Origin: Acidobacteriaceae bacterium
Lineage (GTDB): Bacteria; Acidobacteriota; Terriglobia; Terriglobales; Acidobacteriaceae
DNA length: 64,000 nucleotides
Direction: 5' to 3'
Assembly (NCBI GenBank): GCA_903642235.1
Contig: CAHJWL010000015.1
Location: 1 to 64,000, forward strand
Below the pieces are notes generated by a model. That model saw nothing but the letters and a program-made list of their open reading frames with translations. It did no database searches and was not told the DNA's origin. The position numbers and the translations under genes were made by a program. Numbering within the stretch: the stretch's first letter is position 1; each line of letters opens with the position of its first letter. Positions 43,819-51,584 of the stretch are shown here, piece by piece.

Positions 43819-43842
43819 TCCTGCATCGAGCCTGAGTCAAAC

Positions 43843-43872
43843 AAGCCCGGCCTTAACCAAAGGCCGGGCTTT
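43843..43872 (+). terminator. Intrinsic terminator after the S41 peptidase gene
   Basis: 12-bp stem AAGCCCGGCCTT / AAGGCCGGGCTT with a 5-nt loop, then TTT. It lies 25 nt past the stop and also serves the convergent small gene at 43943. Confidence 0.88.
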
Positions 43873-43942
43873 CCTGCGCAGGTAAGTATCCTCTGCTCAC
43901 GTGCCGCGGCCTCGGCGCCGCATGTTCCGCTCTACCACCGCC

Positions 43943-44491
43943 TTACTTCCCTGCCGTCCGCAGGACCACCCCCGGCTGTGCATTCAGAATCGCCACCACA
44001 CCATTCACCAGGTTGGTCACGTACGCCGTATCCACCGCCAGCCCGGCCTGCGCAAACAGCAGAACAATCGGCTGCTCCACCGTCACCAGCACATCCGAGA
44101 GCTTCTGCGTGTTCGCCGCTGACCCCTCAGCCGCCCAGCGCTGCTGCGCGCTCACCACCGCCGTCTCCACTAGCTGCAGCGAGGTTGTGAACGCCGCTAG
44201 CGCCGCTGCTGCTGCCGGGTCGCCCGCCGCAGCGACCTGCACCACCGGCACCACATACTTCACGATCTCCGCCAGCACCACGCCCGCCACATGCCCGGCC
44301 GTCGCCAGAAAGCCCTCGAACGCCGCGAGCGCTCTCCCGCTCCCTGCCCTTGGCGCACCGCCACTCGTTGTCCCCGCGCCTGCCATTGCCGGTGCAACGC
44401 CGGTTGTGCCCACCGGGGTTACGGCCGCCACCCCAGTTCCGGTCGACATGGCGTGCAGCGTTGGGTCGAAGTTCATCGTCGTCGTACTCAT
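43943..44491 (-). CDS. Ala/Val-rich protein of unknown function
   Basis: 182 residues from the ATG at 44491 (AGGGAGA about 6 nt upstream). The first 50 residues are Gly/Thr/Ala-rich and low-complexity. The rest is hydrophobic and helical: FEGFLATAGHVAGVVLAEIV, KYVVPVVQVAAAGDPAAAAA, then SAQQRWAAEGSAANTQKLSD and FAQAGLAVDTAYVTNLVNGV. No family recognised. Its start overlaps the stop of the next upstream gene (ATGA). The pair resembles small accessory or phage-like membrane-active genes in layout, which is a guess. Confidence 0.7.
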   Translation of the reverse strand: MSTTTMNFDPTLHAMSTGTGVAAVTPVGTTGVAPAMAGAGTTSGGAPRAGSGRALAAFEGFLATAGHVAGVVLAEIVKYVVPVVQVAAAGDPAAAAALAAFTTSLQLVETAVVSAQQRWAAEGSAANTQKLSDVLVTVEQPIVLLFAQAGLAVDTAYVTNLVNGVVAILNAQPGVVLRTAGK

Positions 44492-44823
44492 TCGTTCTCT
44501 CCCTTTTTCTCTTCCTGCCGTACTGCCGCATCGCTGCCAAGCGGCTGTACGGAGGTCGTCGTCTGGCTCTCTGCGGTTGTCAGTCGCGCCGGCTCCTTCG
44601 TCTCCACCTGGTGCGTTGTGCCTGCCTTCCCCACCAGCAGCGTCGCCGCGATGCTGGACAGCGCCGTTACCAGGTTGGTCACGCACAGCAGCACCGCCGT
44701 CCGCACTGAAGGGTCATTCCTTCCCAGTGCAAACGCCGCCATCGCCGTTCCCACTGCCAGCACCAGAAGCGCGAACGCAATCATGTCCGTGCGGCTGGCG
44801 CCCTCCTTCGTCGTGAGCTGCAT
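44488..44823 (-). CDS. Small two-helix membrane protein (holin-like layout)
   Basis: 111 residues from the ATG at 44823. Two transmembrane segments (TDMIAFALLVLAVGTAMAAF and TAVLLCVTNLVTALSSIAAT) are separated by a short loop RNDPSVR. A charged, Gln/Thr/Glu-rich C-terminal tail follows. Size and topology recall holins or small membrane regulators, but there is no specific motif. A terminator directly upstream (44842-44868) isolates it from the beta-helix gene, so the pair has its own promoter or depends on read-through. The stop overlaps the following gene. Confidence 0.7.
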   Translation of the reverse strand: MQLTTKEGASRTDMIAFALLVLAVGTAMAAFALGRNDPSVRTAVLLCVTNLVTALSSIAATLLVGKAGTTHQVETKEPARLTTAESQTTTSVQPLGSDAAVRQEEKKGENE

Positions 44824-44841
44824 CCTCTTCTCCCAAACGAT

Positions 44842-44868
44842 AAAAGGCCCTCCCCGAAGGAAGAGCCT
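44842..44868 (-). terminator. Intrinsic terminator after the beta-helix gene
   Basis: On the minus strand: AGGCTCTTCC-TTCG-GGGGAGGGCCT stem-loop (with G-U pairs) followed by TTTT. It separates the beta-helix gene from the small membrane pair. Confidence 0.75.
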
Positions 44869-44949
44869 CTTCTTCTCTGCGTGCCGGGTGATCCCAAAGC
44901 CACGCACATCTTCAGTCTAAGGACAGCCGCGCCTTCTCTGCGCCAGCTC

Positions 44950-46617
44950 CTATCGCGGCAGCGGGACCGAGCCCCATCCGCGCACCGGGCCAAGACACAC
45001 CGGCATAGACCCCGCGGCTGCCGCTGGTGGCTTGCCGCCGCATCCCGGCAACGAGCGTACCGCGCTGATCGCCGCCTGATTCGGCTCACATCCCGCCGCC
45101 CCGCATTGCCCCAGGTCAAAAAACCGTTCGTTCGGCGTTCTGGCCGTGTTGTTCACCTTCGCCGGTCCGAACTGGTTCGCACTCACAATCCACACGCTCG
45201 CAACGCCCGGGTTCTTCCCGTCCGACGTCACCGTCAGCCCCACTGGAAACGGGTTCGTCCCGCCGCAGGTGTTGCCCGCAATCAGGTGTGTATCTGTCGC
45301 ATTGAAGTCGCTCCAGCCCGCGGCGATGCATGCGCTCCCCGCCGGCTGCGCGGCATTGGAGTCGATCCGGTTCCCCGTCACCTCAAGCGCCGTCCCGCCC
45401 AGGATCCCGGGTGTCCACAGCCCCGCCGGAGTGTCGGTCAGCGCTCTCGTGTAGACAAAATGATTCTTCGCAATCGTCACAGATCGGGCATACGCCAGCG
45501 GCAGCCACACACCATCGGTGACCTCATTGCCCACAAAGTCGATGCCTCCAGCAGCCTCCTGATAGACCGCGCGGCAGAGCGACGGCTCGCAGCGGAGTTC
45601 GTTGTTCTGAATTAGCAGGCCGTCGTGCGCCAGTGGATCCCGCGAACTGTTCTTAATGAAGATCAGCCCGCCCCCCGGCGCCTGCCCGCGAAAGTGATTG
45701 CCGGAAATCGTAGTCTGTCGTGTGAAGAAGAAGAGTCCCGCGCACCCGTTCTTGCAGCCACTGGCAGTGTTCTCGACGATCTGCGTTCGAACGCCGCCTT
45801 CCGTATCGAAGCAGACATCGCCGCATCCCTCGGCGGAGTTTCCGCGCATCGCGATGTCGTGGCCCATCGATCCCCAGATGCAGGAGCCCCCAACGTTCTT
45901 GCACACATTGCCCGTAAACGTCATCGCACCGGTCGTCGTCACCTGCGACACACTCGCTCCAGGTGCACCGGCATCACCTCCCCACCACATCGCCCCATGC
46001 ATCAAGTTGGTGAACGAATTACCCGAAACCTGCACAGTCTGCGCGCTGTTCAGCTGCATTCCGGCATACTTCGCCGCTGCATCAGCCGCCGCCGTCACTA
46101 CATTCTTCGTCAGCGTGAGTCGCTGGCTCGACGCCGGGCCGCCGTTCACGGCAAGCAGCATTACACCGTCGAGCACATTCGCCGTCATCTCAAGATCCGA
46201 CACCGGATACCCCGCCAGCAAGAGACTAGGGGTCGTGGACGCAACCCGGCACCCCGCAACCCGTATATGCGTCCCGCCCTCAATCAGCAGCAGCATGCCC
46301 GTGGTCTGCGCGAAGCCATAGCCTGGCAGGTGGGCCCTGATGACTGCGTCTTTTGAGCACTGCACGGTATTGCCGCCCTCCAGGCGCACCGTCGCTGACC
46401 AATCCACGGCAGCGCGTACCGCGAGAGAGTGCTGCGGTCCGAGCGTAACCGGAGCTTCGATCCGGCCCGCCTGGTCAATCACGATGATCCCGGCAGCCGC
46501 TCCCAGATTGGCATCCTGCGCCTTGATCCAGGCGCTCAGGTCGCCCGGCGGACTCGCCCTCACCCCTCTCGGCCCGGCAAGCAGACACACCACGAGCAGC
46601 AGAAAGCGTCGACACAT
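44950..46617 (-). CDS. Secreted right-handed parallel beta-helix repeat protein
   Basis: 555 residues, signal peptide MCRRFLLLVVCLLAGPRGVR. The body consists of repeated short strands with Asn-ladder turns: VQVSGNSFTNLMHGAMWWGG, FTGNVCKNVGGSC, IAMRGNSAEGCGDVC, ISGNHFRGQAPGG, VTIAKNHFVYT and LEVTGNRIDSN, typical of pectate-lyase/NosD-like beta-helices. Many Cys occur in CxxxC pairs (for example GCKNGC), suggesting disulfides and export. Substrate unknown; relatives are polysaccharide lyases, epimerases or phage tailspikes. The ribosome site is weak. Next to tRNA-Gly. Confidence 0.85.
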   Translation of the reverse strand: MCRRFLLLVVCLLAGPRGVRASPPGDLSAWIKAQDANLGAAAGIIVIDQAGRIEAPVTLGPQHSLAVRAAVDWSATVRLEGGNTVQCSKDAVIRAHLPGYGFAQTTGMLLLIEGGTHIRVAGCRVASTTPSLLLAGYPVSDLEMTANVLDGVMLLAVNGGPASSQRLTLTKNVVTAAADAAAKYAGMQLNSAQTVQVSGNSFTNLMHGAMWWGGDAGAPGASVSQVTTTGAMTFTGNVCKNVGGSCIWGSMGHDIAMRGNSAEGCGDVCFDTEGGVRTQIVENTASGCKNGCAGLFFFTRQTTISGNHFRGQAPGGGLIFIKNSSRDPLAHDGLLIQNNELRCEPSLCRAVYQEAAGGIDFVGNEVTDGVWLPLAYARSVTIAKNHFVYTRALTDTPAGLWTPGILGGTALEVTGNRIDSNAAQPAGSACIAAGWSDFNATDTHLIAGNTCGGTNPFPVGLTVTSDGKNPGVASVWIVSANQFGPAKVNNTARTPNERFFDLGQCGAAGCEPNQAAISAVRSLPGCGGKPPAAAAGSMPVCLGPVRGWGSVPLPR

Positions 46618-46722
46618 AATGCGCACCCGGGAGCGGCCGGAGGCACAGGAGCGATTGCAGGGATCCGCGATACCGACTTCGACCATCAGAGTGTCTCCCA
46701 GCTATACTGGATGCACTCTCAC

Positions 46723-46797
46723 GCGGGAGTAGCTCAATGGTAGAGTAGCGGCTTCCCAAGCCGTTGGTTGCGGGTTCGATCCCCGTCTCCCGCTCCA
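46723..46797 (+). tRNA. tRNA-Gly (CCC)
   Basis: Cloverleaf of 75 nt. Acceptor GCGGGAG pairs with CTCCCGC; anticodon stem GCGGC/GCCGT encloses loop TTCCCAA, giving anticodon CCC. The T arm contains GGTTCGATCC. The 3' CCA is encoded. It reads GGG codons. Confidence 0.96.
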
Positions 46798-46821
46798 GAC
46801 CACTTCCACCTCCCATCCCTC

Positions 46822-48093
46822 TTAAGCAACGTGCCCGGTGATCGGAACGCGTCGGTCGCTTCCCGACTGGCTGTCAAGCGATCGATGGCAGACGCGATTT
46901 CTGCCCTCCGCCTTCGCCTGGTACATGGCCTTGTCCGCGGTCTCGAGCAGCATCTCTTTGCGGCCCACAGCCGGTGGTATGCAGGTCGACACACCGCAGC
47001 TTCCAGTCACCCACATCAGGCACTCGCGCTCTGGCAGCGGCGTCTGCGGTGGCGATCCCGCCATCTCGACCAGCGCGCGAATCCGTTCCGCCACACGATC
47101 AGCATTCTCCGCATCGGTCCGCGGCAGCAGCACGACAAACTCCTCGCCCCCGTACCGGGCAGCGACGTCCGCGGTCGAGCGAAGCGCCTGCGGCAGCAGC
47201 GATCCCACCCGGCGAAGCACATCATCCCCGTAACTGTGCCCGCGAACGTCGTTCAACACCTTGAAGTGATCCACATCGAGCAGGATCAGAGACAGCGGAT
47301 ACCCCTCCTGCCGCGCCTCGTTCCACATGCGCTCAAAGACCTCCTCATACGTCCGGCGGTTTGGCAACGCAGTCAGCTTGTCCATCGACGAGAGCTCCGC
47401 CAGGCGGGAGTTCATCTCCGAAACCTCCTGCCGATCCGCCTCACTCTGCAGATACCGCAGATATCCCAGCCGCTCCTCGCGTTCAAGGCTGTAGTTCGAC
47501 ATCATCGCGATGCCGACAGCAATCGTCATCAGCGCCAGACCCGTGATCTTCTCGTCCGTCTTCAAGGAGTGGTCGACCAGCAGAAACAGAGCACCGGCAA
47601 TCGTGATCAGCCCTGAAGCCGCCAGGGCGTAGCGAAAGCGGAGACGCATCACCACGGCAGCAAACATAGCCGTGACAATGACCCCCACCAGCGTAAAAGC
47701 GATCGCAACCGGACCCTTGCCGCTCTGCAAGGCAAGATAGGCACACGCAATCACACAGGACATCACCGATATGCTGCCCTCGCGCAACCAGCGCGGAGGA
47801 TTGAAGCGCATCAACCCATTCACCAGCAGGCACAGCGGCGTGATCAGTCCTAGCTGCACCGCCAGCTCACGCCCGGAGATCTGCCGGGTCAGCAGCCACT
47901 CTCCAACGTAAAAAGCATTGAAGGCGAAGATAGAAATCAATCCCTCGCGCCAAAGCCGCCGCGATCGTGGGGCGCCACTCTCCCGTTCAAACTGTGCCTC
48001 AAGCTCGGCAGGAAATCGGAGCCCCTGCATTCCCCGTTTCAGCAGGCGGTTGATCTGAAAAGGAACAGCGTGTGTTTGGCCGGATGGGAGCAT
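46822..48093 (-). CDS. Membrane-bound diguanylate cyclase (GGDEF)
   Basis: 423 residues. Six transmembrane helices in about 55-205 (for example ISIFAFNAFYVGEWLL and VAIAFTLVGVIVTAMFAAVV) form a sensory module, then a short coiled coil (LEREERLGYLRYLQSEADRQ). The GGDEF domain begins SMDKLTALPNRRTYEE and has the active-site RYGGEEFVVLLP; GGEEF is a functional form. The product-inhibition RxxD is not in register (STAD stands where RxxD is expected), so feedback by c-di-GMP may be lost. The start codon lacks a clear ribosome site; the Met codon at 48030, after GGGGA, is an alternative. A structured element lies 22-82 nt upstream. Confidence 0.92.
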   Translation of the reverse strand: MLPSGQTHAVPFQINRLLKRGMQGLRFPAELEAQFERESGAPRSRRLWREGLISIFAFNAFYVGEWLLTRQISGRELAVQLGLITPLCLLVNGLMRFNPPRWLREGSISVMSCVIACAYLALQSGKGPVAIAFTLVGVIVTAMFAAVVMRLRFRYALAASGLITIAGALFLLVDHSLKTDEKITGLALMTIAVGIAMMSNYSLEREERLGYLRYLQSEADRQEVSEMNSRLAELSSMDKLTALPNRRTYEEVFERMWNEARQEGYPLSLILLDVDHFKVLNDVRGHSYGDDVLRRVGSLLPQALRSTADVAARYGGEEFVVLLPRTDAENADRVAERIRALVEMAGSPPQTPLPERECLMWVTGSCGVSTCIPPAVGRKEMLLETADKAMYQAKAEGRNRVCHRSLDSQSGSDRRVPITGHVA

Positions 48094-48114
48094 AGATCGT
48101 GCGCGCTCGCGTTC

Positions 48115-48175
48115 GTGAAATTCGTTTGGTTACCGGAGATGACTTCATCTCTCAAACGTAACCAGAGGGTTTCAC
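48115..48175 (-). promoter_or_regulatory. Structured element upstream of the diguanylate cyclase gene
   Basis: Four inverted-repeat pairs are centred within a few bases: GTGAAA (48115-48120)/TTTCAC (48170-48175), CGTTTG (48123-48128)/CAAACG (48153-48158), GGTTAC (48128-48133)/GTAACC (48158-48163), and the perfect GAGATGA-CT-TCATCTC (48136-48151). The second and third pairs cannot form together as simple nested stems. This suggests alternative RNA structures, a pseudoknot, or a complex operator. It does not match the c-di-GMP riboswitch motifs I know. The rest of the 350-nt gap (48094-48443) shows nothing else I can name. Confidence 0.5.
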
Positions 48176-48443
48176 AAAGCAACACCCCCCACAATGCACT
48201 GTCCTCCCTCGTGTATGCATCTTTCGTGGCAGCGGTGCCGGCCGTCTTCCTTCGTAAATGGCAGAGCGTGAGCATATGCGCGCAAATCGATCAATCGCCC
48301 GGCGATGGCAAATGTGAGTCACTAACCAGCTTTGGAAGGTGCCTTGCTCAGGCTCTCGCCGGAGGGCCACTCCCCTTGCGGGAAAGGAGATCCCCCCTTT
48401 GTGGCATCGCTGCCGCCAGAGCGCCGGTGCTACCGTCCACGCT

Positions 48444-48644
48444 ATGAACTCCTCGGGCCGCTTCTCTTCGAGCAAACACAACCTTCTCTTCAACGCGCTG
48501 CAGGCCTCCGGACAGACGAACGGAGACTACACAGCCTTCAATCGCTGCATGTCGGAGGCACGCGCCAAAGGTCTGACCTGGGTGCAGGGCCTTGACTACA
48601 CCGTCAAAAAGCTTCAGCCACAGCCAGCCCCGGAAAAGCGCTGA
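48444..48644 (+). CDS. Small hypothetical protein
   Basis: 66 residues from the ATG at 48444: a basic, Ser/Asn-rich start (NSSGRFSSSKHNLLFNALQA), then YTAFNRCMSEARAKGLTWVQ and a Lys/Gln/Pro tail. No family is recognised and no ribosome site is clear. Third-position GC and the amino-acid mix are compatible with coding, and there is no overlapping better ORF. It ends 66 nt before tRNA-Ala on the opposite strand. Treat as tentative. Confidence 0.45.
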   Translation: MNSSGRFSSSKHNLLFNALQASGQTNGDYTAFNRCMSEARAKGLTWVQGLDYTVKKLQPQPAPEKR

Positions 48645-48710
48645 ACGGTAAACCCGATCGGCAGGCCAACCCATTTGCACGGTCGTCCGGTAAAGACGGA
48701 GTGTGTCGAT

Positions 48711-48786
48711 TGGTGGAGCTGAGCGGGATCGAACCGCTGACCTCCTCGTTGCGAACGAGGCGCTCTCCCAGCTGAGCTACAGCCCC
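48711..48786 (-). tRNA. tRNA-Ala (CGC)
   Basis: 76 nt on the minus strand. Acceptor GGGGCTG pairs with CAGCTCC; D arm GCTCAGCTGGGAGAGC; anticodon stem CCTCG/CGAGG with loop TTCGCAA gives anticodon CGC. The T arm has GGTTCGATCC and CCA is encoded. It reads GCG codons. Confidence 0.96.
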
Positions 48787-48892
48787 CCACCATGTACGCC
48801 CTGACGCGCGCCACACAAACGTGTGTCCGGCAGGCGTTGCGACAACTTCCAAAGTGTACCAGCAGCGTGAGAGAAGTCCAATCGACCGGCCG

Positions 48893-49183
48893 TCAGCAAA
48901 CATCGCTCTTGCGATCGACCTTACCGGTAACATCCGTGCCCGCGGCAAGCGGCTTTTCAACCACATGCCATAAGCGCCCCTCCTGATCCGTCTCGACGCG
49001 GAGCACAGGAATCTCGATGCGCGTGCCCTTGCGGGAGGTAGCAGTCAGCATGCCCGTAGCGCCGGGCCGGAAGGCACTTTCACTCAGCGCCATCTGCCAC
49101 AGCACCCGGCCGGGCAGGCGCTGCTGCTCGCGAAGATCATCGACAACCGCATGAAAGATCAGGCCCGTTGCCTGGTCGCTCAC
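48893..49183 (-). CDS. Small protein of unknown function downstream of fbp
   Basis: 96 residues, GTG start overlapping the fbp stop (GTGA), so probably translated by coupling. The sequence reads MSDQATGLIFHAVVDDLREQ, then VLWQMALSESAFRPGATGML and an Ile/Val-rich middle (RIEIPVLRVETDQEGRLWHV) that may be a small beta domain. It ends with a basic DRKSDVC. No signal, membrane segment or catalytic motif is evident. I do not recognise the family; its tie to fbp suggests a metabolic accessory role, which is inference only. Confidence 0.65.
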   Translation of the reverse strand: MSDQATGLIFHAVVDDLREQQRLPGRVLWQMALSESAFRPGATGMLTATSRKGTRIEIPVLRVETDQEGRLWHVVEKPLAAGTDVTGKVDRKSDVC

Positions 49184-50175
49184 GCCCGCACCGCCCGCGC
49201 CAGCGCATCCATCTCATGCCGGCTGCCAAAGCAGAAAGGCGTCCGCTGGTGGATGCCCTCAGGCCGCAGTTCCAGAATCCGGCCGCTGCCGGTCGTCGCC
49301 AGGCCGCCCGCCTGCTCGGCCAGAAAGGCGAGCGGATTTGCCTCGTAGAGCAGCCGCAGTTTTCCCTGCGGCGCCTTCGCGGTCGGCGGATAGAGAAAGA
49401 TCCCGCCCTTCAGCAGTGTGCGATGAAAGTCCGCGACCAGCGAGCCGACGTACCGCGAGCTGTACTCTCTGCCCAACCCGCCGCTGCGCACGGTCTCAAG
49501 AAATGCTCGATACTCCGCCGGCCAGCTCCCCGCGTTCGCCTCGTTCGCACTGTAATAGCCGCCTTGCTCAGGCATACGCAGGTGCTCGCCTGAAAGCACA
49601 AATGCGCCAATCGAGCTATCCAGCGTAAAACTGTGCACACCGTTGCCGCTTGAATACACCAGCACAGTGGAAGGTCCATACACCACGTACCCGGCAGCGA
49701 CCTGCCGCACTCCAGGCTGCAGCAGACTCTCTTCAAGCGTGCCATGCTCCGGCGGCAGCCGCCGCAATACGCTGAAGATCGTACCCACATTCACATTCAC
49801 GTCAATGTTTGACGACCCGTCCAGCGGATCAAAGACGATGATGTACTTGCCCGTCTCAGGGTCGCGATTGAAGGTGACTGGCTCCGCATCCTCTTCGCTC
49901 ACCAATGCCGCGACGGAGTCGCGCAAACCCAGGCAGTGCAGCAGCGCCTGGTTCGCATAGACATCCAGCTTCTGCTGCTGCTCGCCCTGCACGTTCTCCG
50001 CGCCATACGCGCCGACAATGTCTGAAAGGCCCGCCGCACGGATCTTCGCCTCAATCATCTTCGCCGCTAGCGTGATGCCGCTCAGCAGCCAGGAAAAGGT
50101 GCCGGACGCCTCCTTGCCCGTGATCTCGGTCTGCTGCTGCAGAATGTGTTGCTGCACGGTGGTGATCATGGCCAT
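49180..50175 (-). CDS. fbp: Class I fructose-1,6-bisphosphatase
   Basis: 331 residues, typical of the class. It hydrolyses fructose-1,6-bisphosphate to fructose-6-phosphate in gluconeogenesis. Metal and substrate sites: VGAYGAENVQGEQQQKLDVY, SEEDAEP, the hallmark FDPLDGSSNIDVNVNVGTIF, GYVVYGPSTVLVYSSGNGVH, YSANEANAGSWP, RYVGSLVADFHRTLLKGGIF and LRLLYEANPLAFLAEQAGG. Met3 is another possible start. The N-terminus (TTVQQHILQQQ) is of the bacterial type. Confidence 0.96.
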   Translation of the reverse strand: MAMITTVQQHILQQQTEITGKEASGTFSWLLSGITLAAKMIEAKIRAAGLSDIVGAYGAENVQGEQQQKLDVYANQALLHCLGLRDSVAALVSEEDAEPVTFNRDPETGKYIIVFDPLDGSSNIDVNVNVGTIFSVLRRLPPEHGTLEESLLQPGVRQVAAGYVVYGPSTVLVYSSGNGVHSFTLDSSIGAFVLSGEHLRMPEQGGYYSANEANAGSWPAEYRAFLETVRSGGLGREYSSRYVGSLVADFHRTLLKGGIFLYPPTAKAPQGKLRLLYEANPLAFLAEQAGGLATTGSGRILELRPEGIHQRTPFCFGSRHEMDALARAVRA

Positions 50176-50308
50176 AGCTACGCTGTCCTCAACACTCCTG
50201 ATGATAGCGGGTGCGCGGCGTGGCTAAGAGCAGCGGGAACCACACAGTCTATCTGCGCGTATAGGGCTTTAACCGCTTGCACCTACGAGAGGACCAGAGC
50301 AAACACCC

Positions 50309-51565
50309 ATGCCGATTCGCGAGATCCTCCTGCAAACCGTAGCCGCTCTCTGGGCCAACAAGCTGCGCAGTCTGCTGACGATGTTCGGCATCGTCTGGGG
50401 CATCACGTCCGTCATTCTGCTCGTCGGTCTCGGCATCGGCTTTCGTGTGCAGCAGGCCGCGCAGCTCAAGACCATCGGCACAGACATCGCCATCCTCTTC
50501 GGCGGCAAAACCGGCATGCCCTCGGGCGGATACGCCGCCGGACGCGATGTTCGCCTCACCATCGGTGACGTGCAGGCCATCAAACGCGAAGCCCCGCTCG
50601 TCCGGAACATCTCTCCGGAGCTGCGTCGCACCGTCTCCGAGGTAAGCGCCTGGAACGCTGCCTCCCGCGCCGTTCGCGGCGTCTGGCCGGAGTACCAGAA
50701 CTTCCGCTCGCTCAAGGTCGATCAAGGCCGGCTCTTTACCCAGGCCGATGAGGATGCCGGCCGTCGTGTCATCCTTCTCGGCGCAGAGGCTAACCGTCAG
50801 CTCTTCCCCGGTCAGCGCGTGATCGGCGAGACCCTCATGGTCGAGGGTTACCCCTACATCGTCATCGGCGTGCTCGAAAACAAGAAGCAGAACGGCTCCT
50901 ACGGCTCCGGCCCGGACAACACGCAGCTCTTCACGCCGTACAGCGCCATGGCCCGGGACTTCCCGCCGACGGAGCGCCCCGGTGTCTTCCCCGGCTGGAT
51001 TAGCAACATCGTCTTCCAGCCCGTCAGTCCCGCTCTCCATGCGGAAGCCCTCGCCGAGGTCACCCGCGTCCTTGCGGATCGCCACCACTTCGAGCCAGCC
51101 GACAAAGATGCCGTCTGGGTCTGGGACACCCTCGAGGGCGCCAAGTTCACCGAACGAATCTTCTCCACCATGACGCTCTTCTTCGCCGCCGTCGCCCTGC
51201 TCACCCTTGCCCTTGGCGGCATCGGCGTCATGAACATCATGCTCGTTGCCGTCACCGAGCGCACCCGCGAGATCGGCGTCCGCAAAGCCCTTGGAGCCAC
51301 CGCCAAAGACATTCGCCGCCAGTTCTTCGCCGAGTCCGCCATCATCACGCTGCTCTCCGGCGCCTGCGGCCTCGCTGTCGGCGTCGGCGTCTGCCTGCTC
51401 CTGCGTCTTCTTCCGCTGCCGGACTTCCTTCCCGTCCCCACCATCTCTCCGGCCGCTATTTTCGCCTCGCTCACCACCCTCGGCGCCATCACGCTGGCTG
51501 CCGGAAGCTACCCCGCCCTGCGCGCCGCCAGCCTCACACCCATCGAGTGCCTGCGCGTCGATTAA
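50309..51565 (+). CDS. ABC transporter permease, MacB/FtsX type (first of a pair)
   Basis: 418 residues. Topology: one N-terminal helix (about 20-40, LLTMFGIVWGITSVILLVGL), a large periplasmic MacB-PCD domain (about 45-270, with DIAILFGGKTGMPSGGYAAG), then three C-terminal helices (LLTLALGGIGVMNIMLVAVT, GACGLAVGVGVCLLLRLLP, LGAITLAAGSYPALRAASLT). The coupling motif ERTREIGVRKALGATAKDIR is intact. Such permeases work with an ATPase to move lipoproteins, peptides or signals across the envelope by mechanotransmission. No ATPase gene lies on either side. Confidence 0.9.
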   Translation: MPIREILLQTVAALWANKLRSLLTMFGIVWGITSVILLVGLGIGFRVQQAAQLKTIGTDIAILFGGKTGMPSGGYAAGRDVRLTIGDVQAIKREAPLVRNISPELRRTVSEVSAWNAASRAVRGVWPEYQNFRSLKVDQGRLFTQADEDAGRRVILLGAEANRQLFPGQRVIGETLMVEGYPYIVIGVLENKKQNGSYGSGPDNTQLFTPYSAMARDFPPTERPGVFPGWISNIVFQPVSPALHAEALAEVTRVLADRHHFEPADKDAVWVWDTLEGAKFTERIFSTMTLFFAAVALLTLALGGIGVMNIMLVAVTERTREIGVRKALGATAKDIRRQFFAESAIITLLSGACGLAVGVGVCLLLRLLPLPDFLPVPTISPAAIFASLTTLGAITLAAGSYPALRAASLTPIECLRVD

Positions 51566-51584
51566 ACATCCCACACGAGAGCTC

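Noticed and set aside
48094..48443. c-di-GMP riboswitch upstream of the diguanylate cyclase
   Set aside because: The conserved GEMM core (GCACAGGGCAAACC and tetraloop region) is absent; only unassigned inverted repeats are present.
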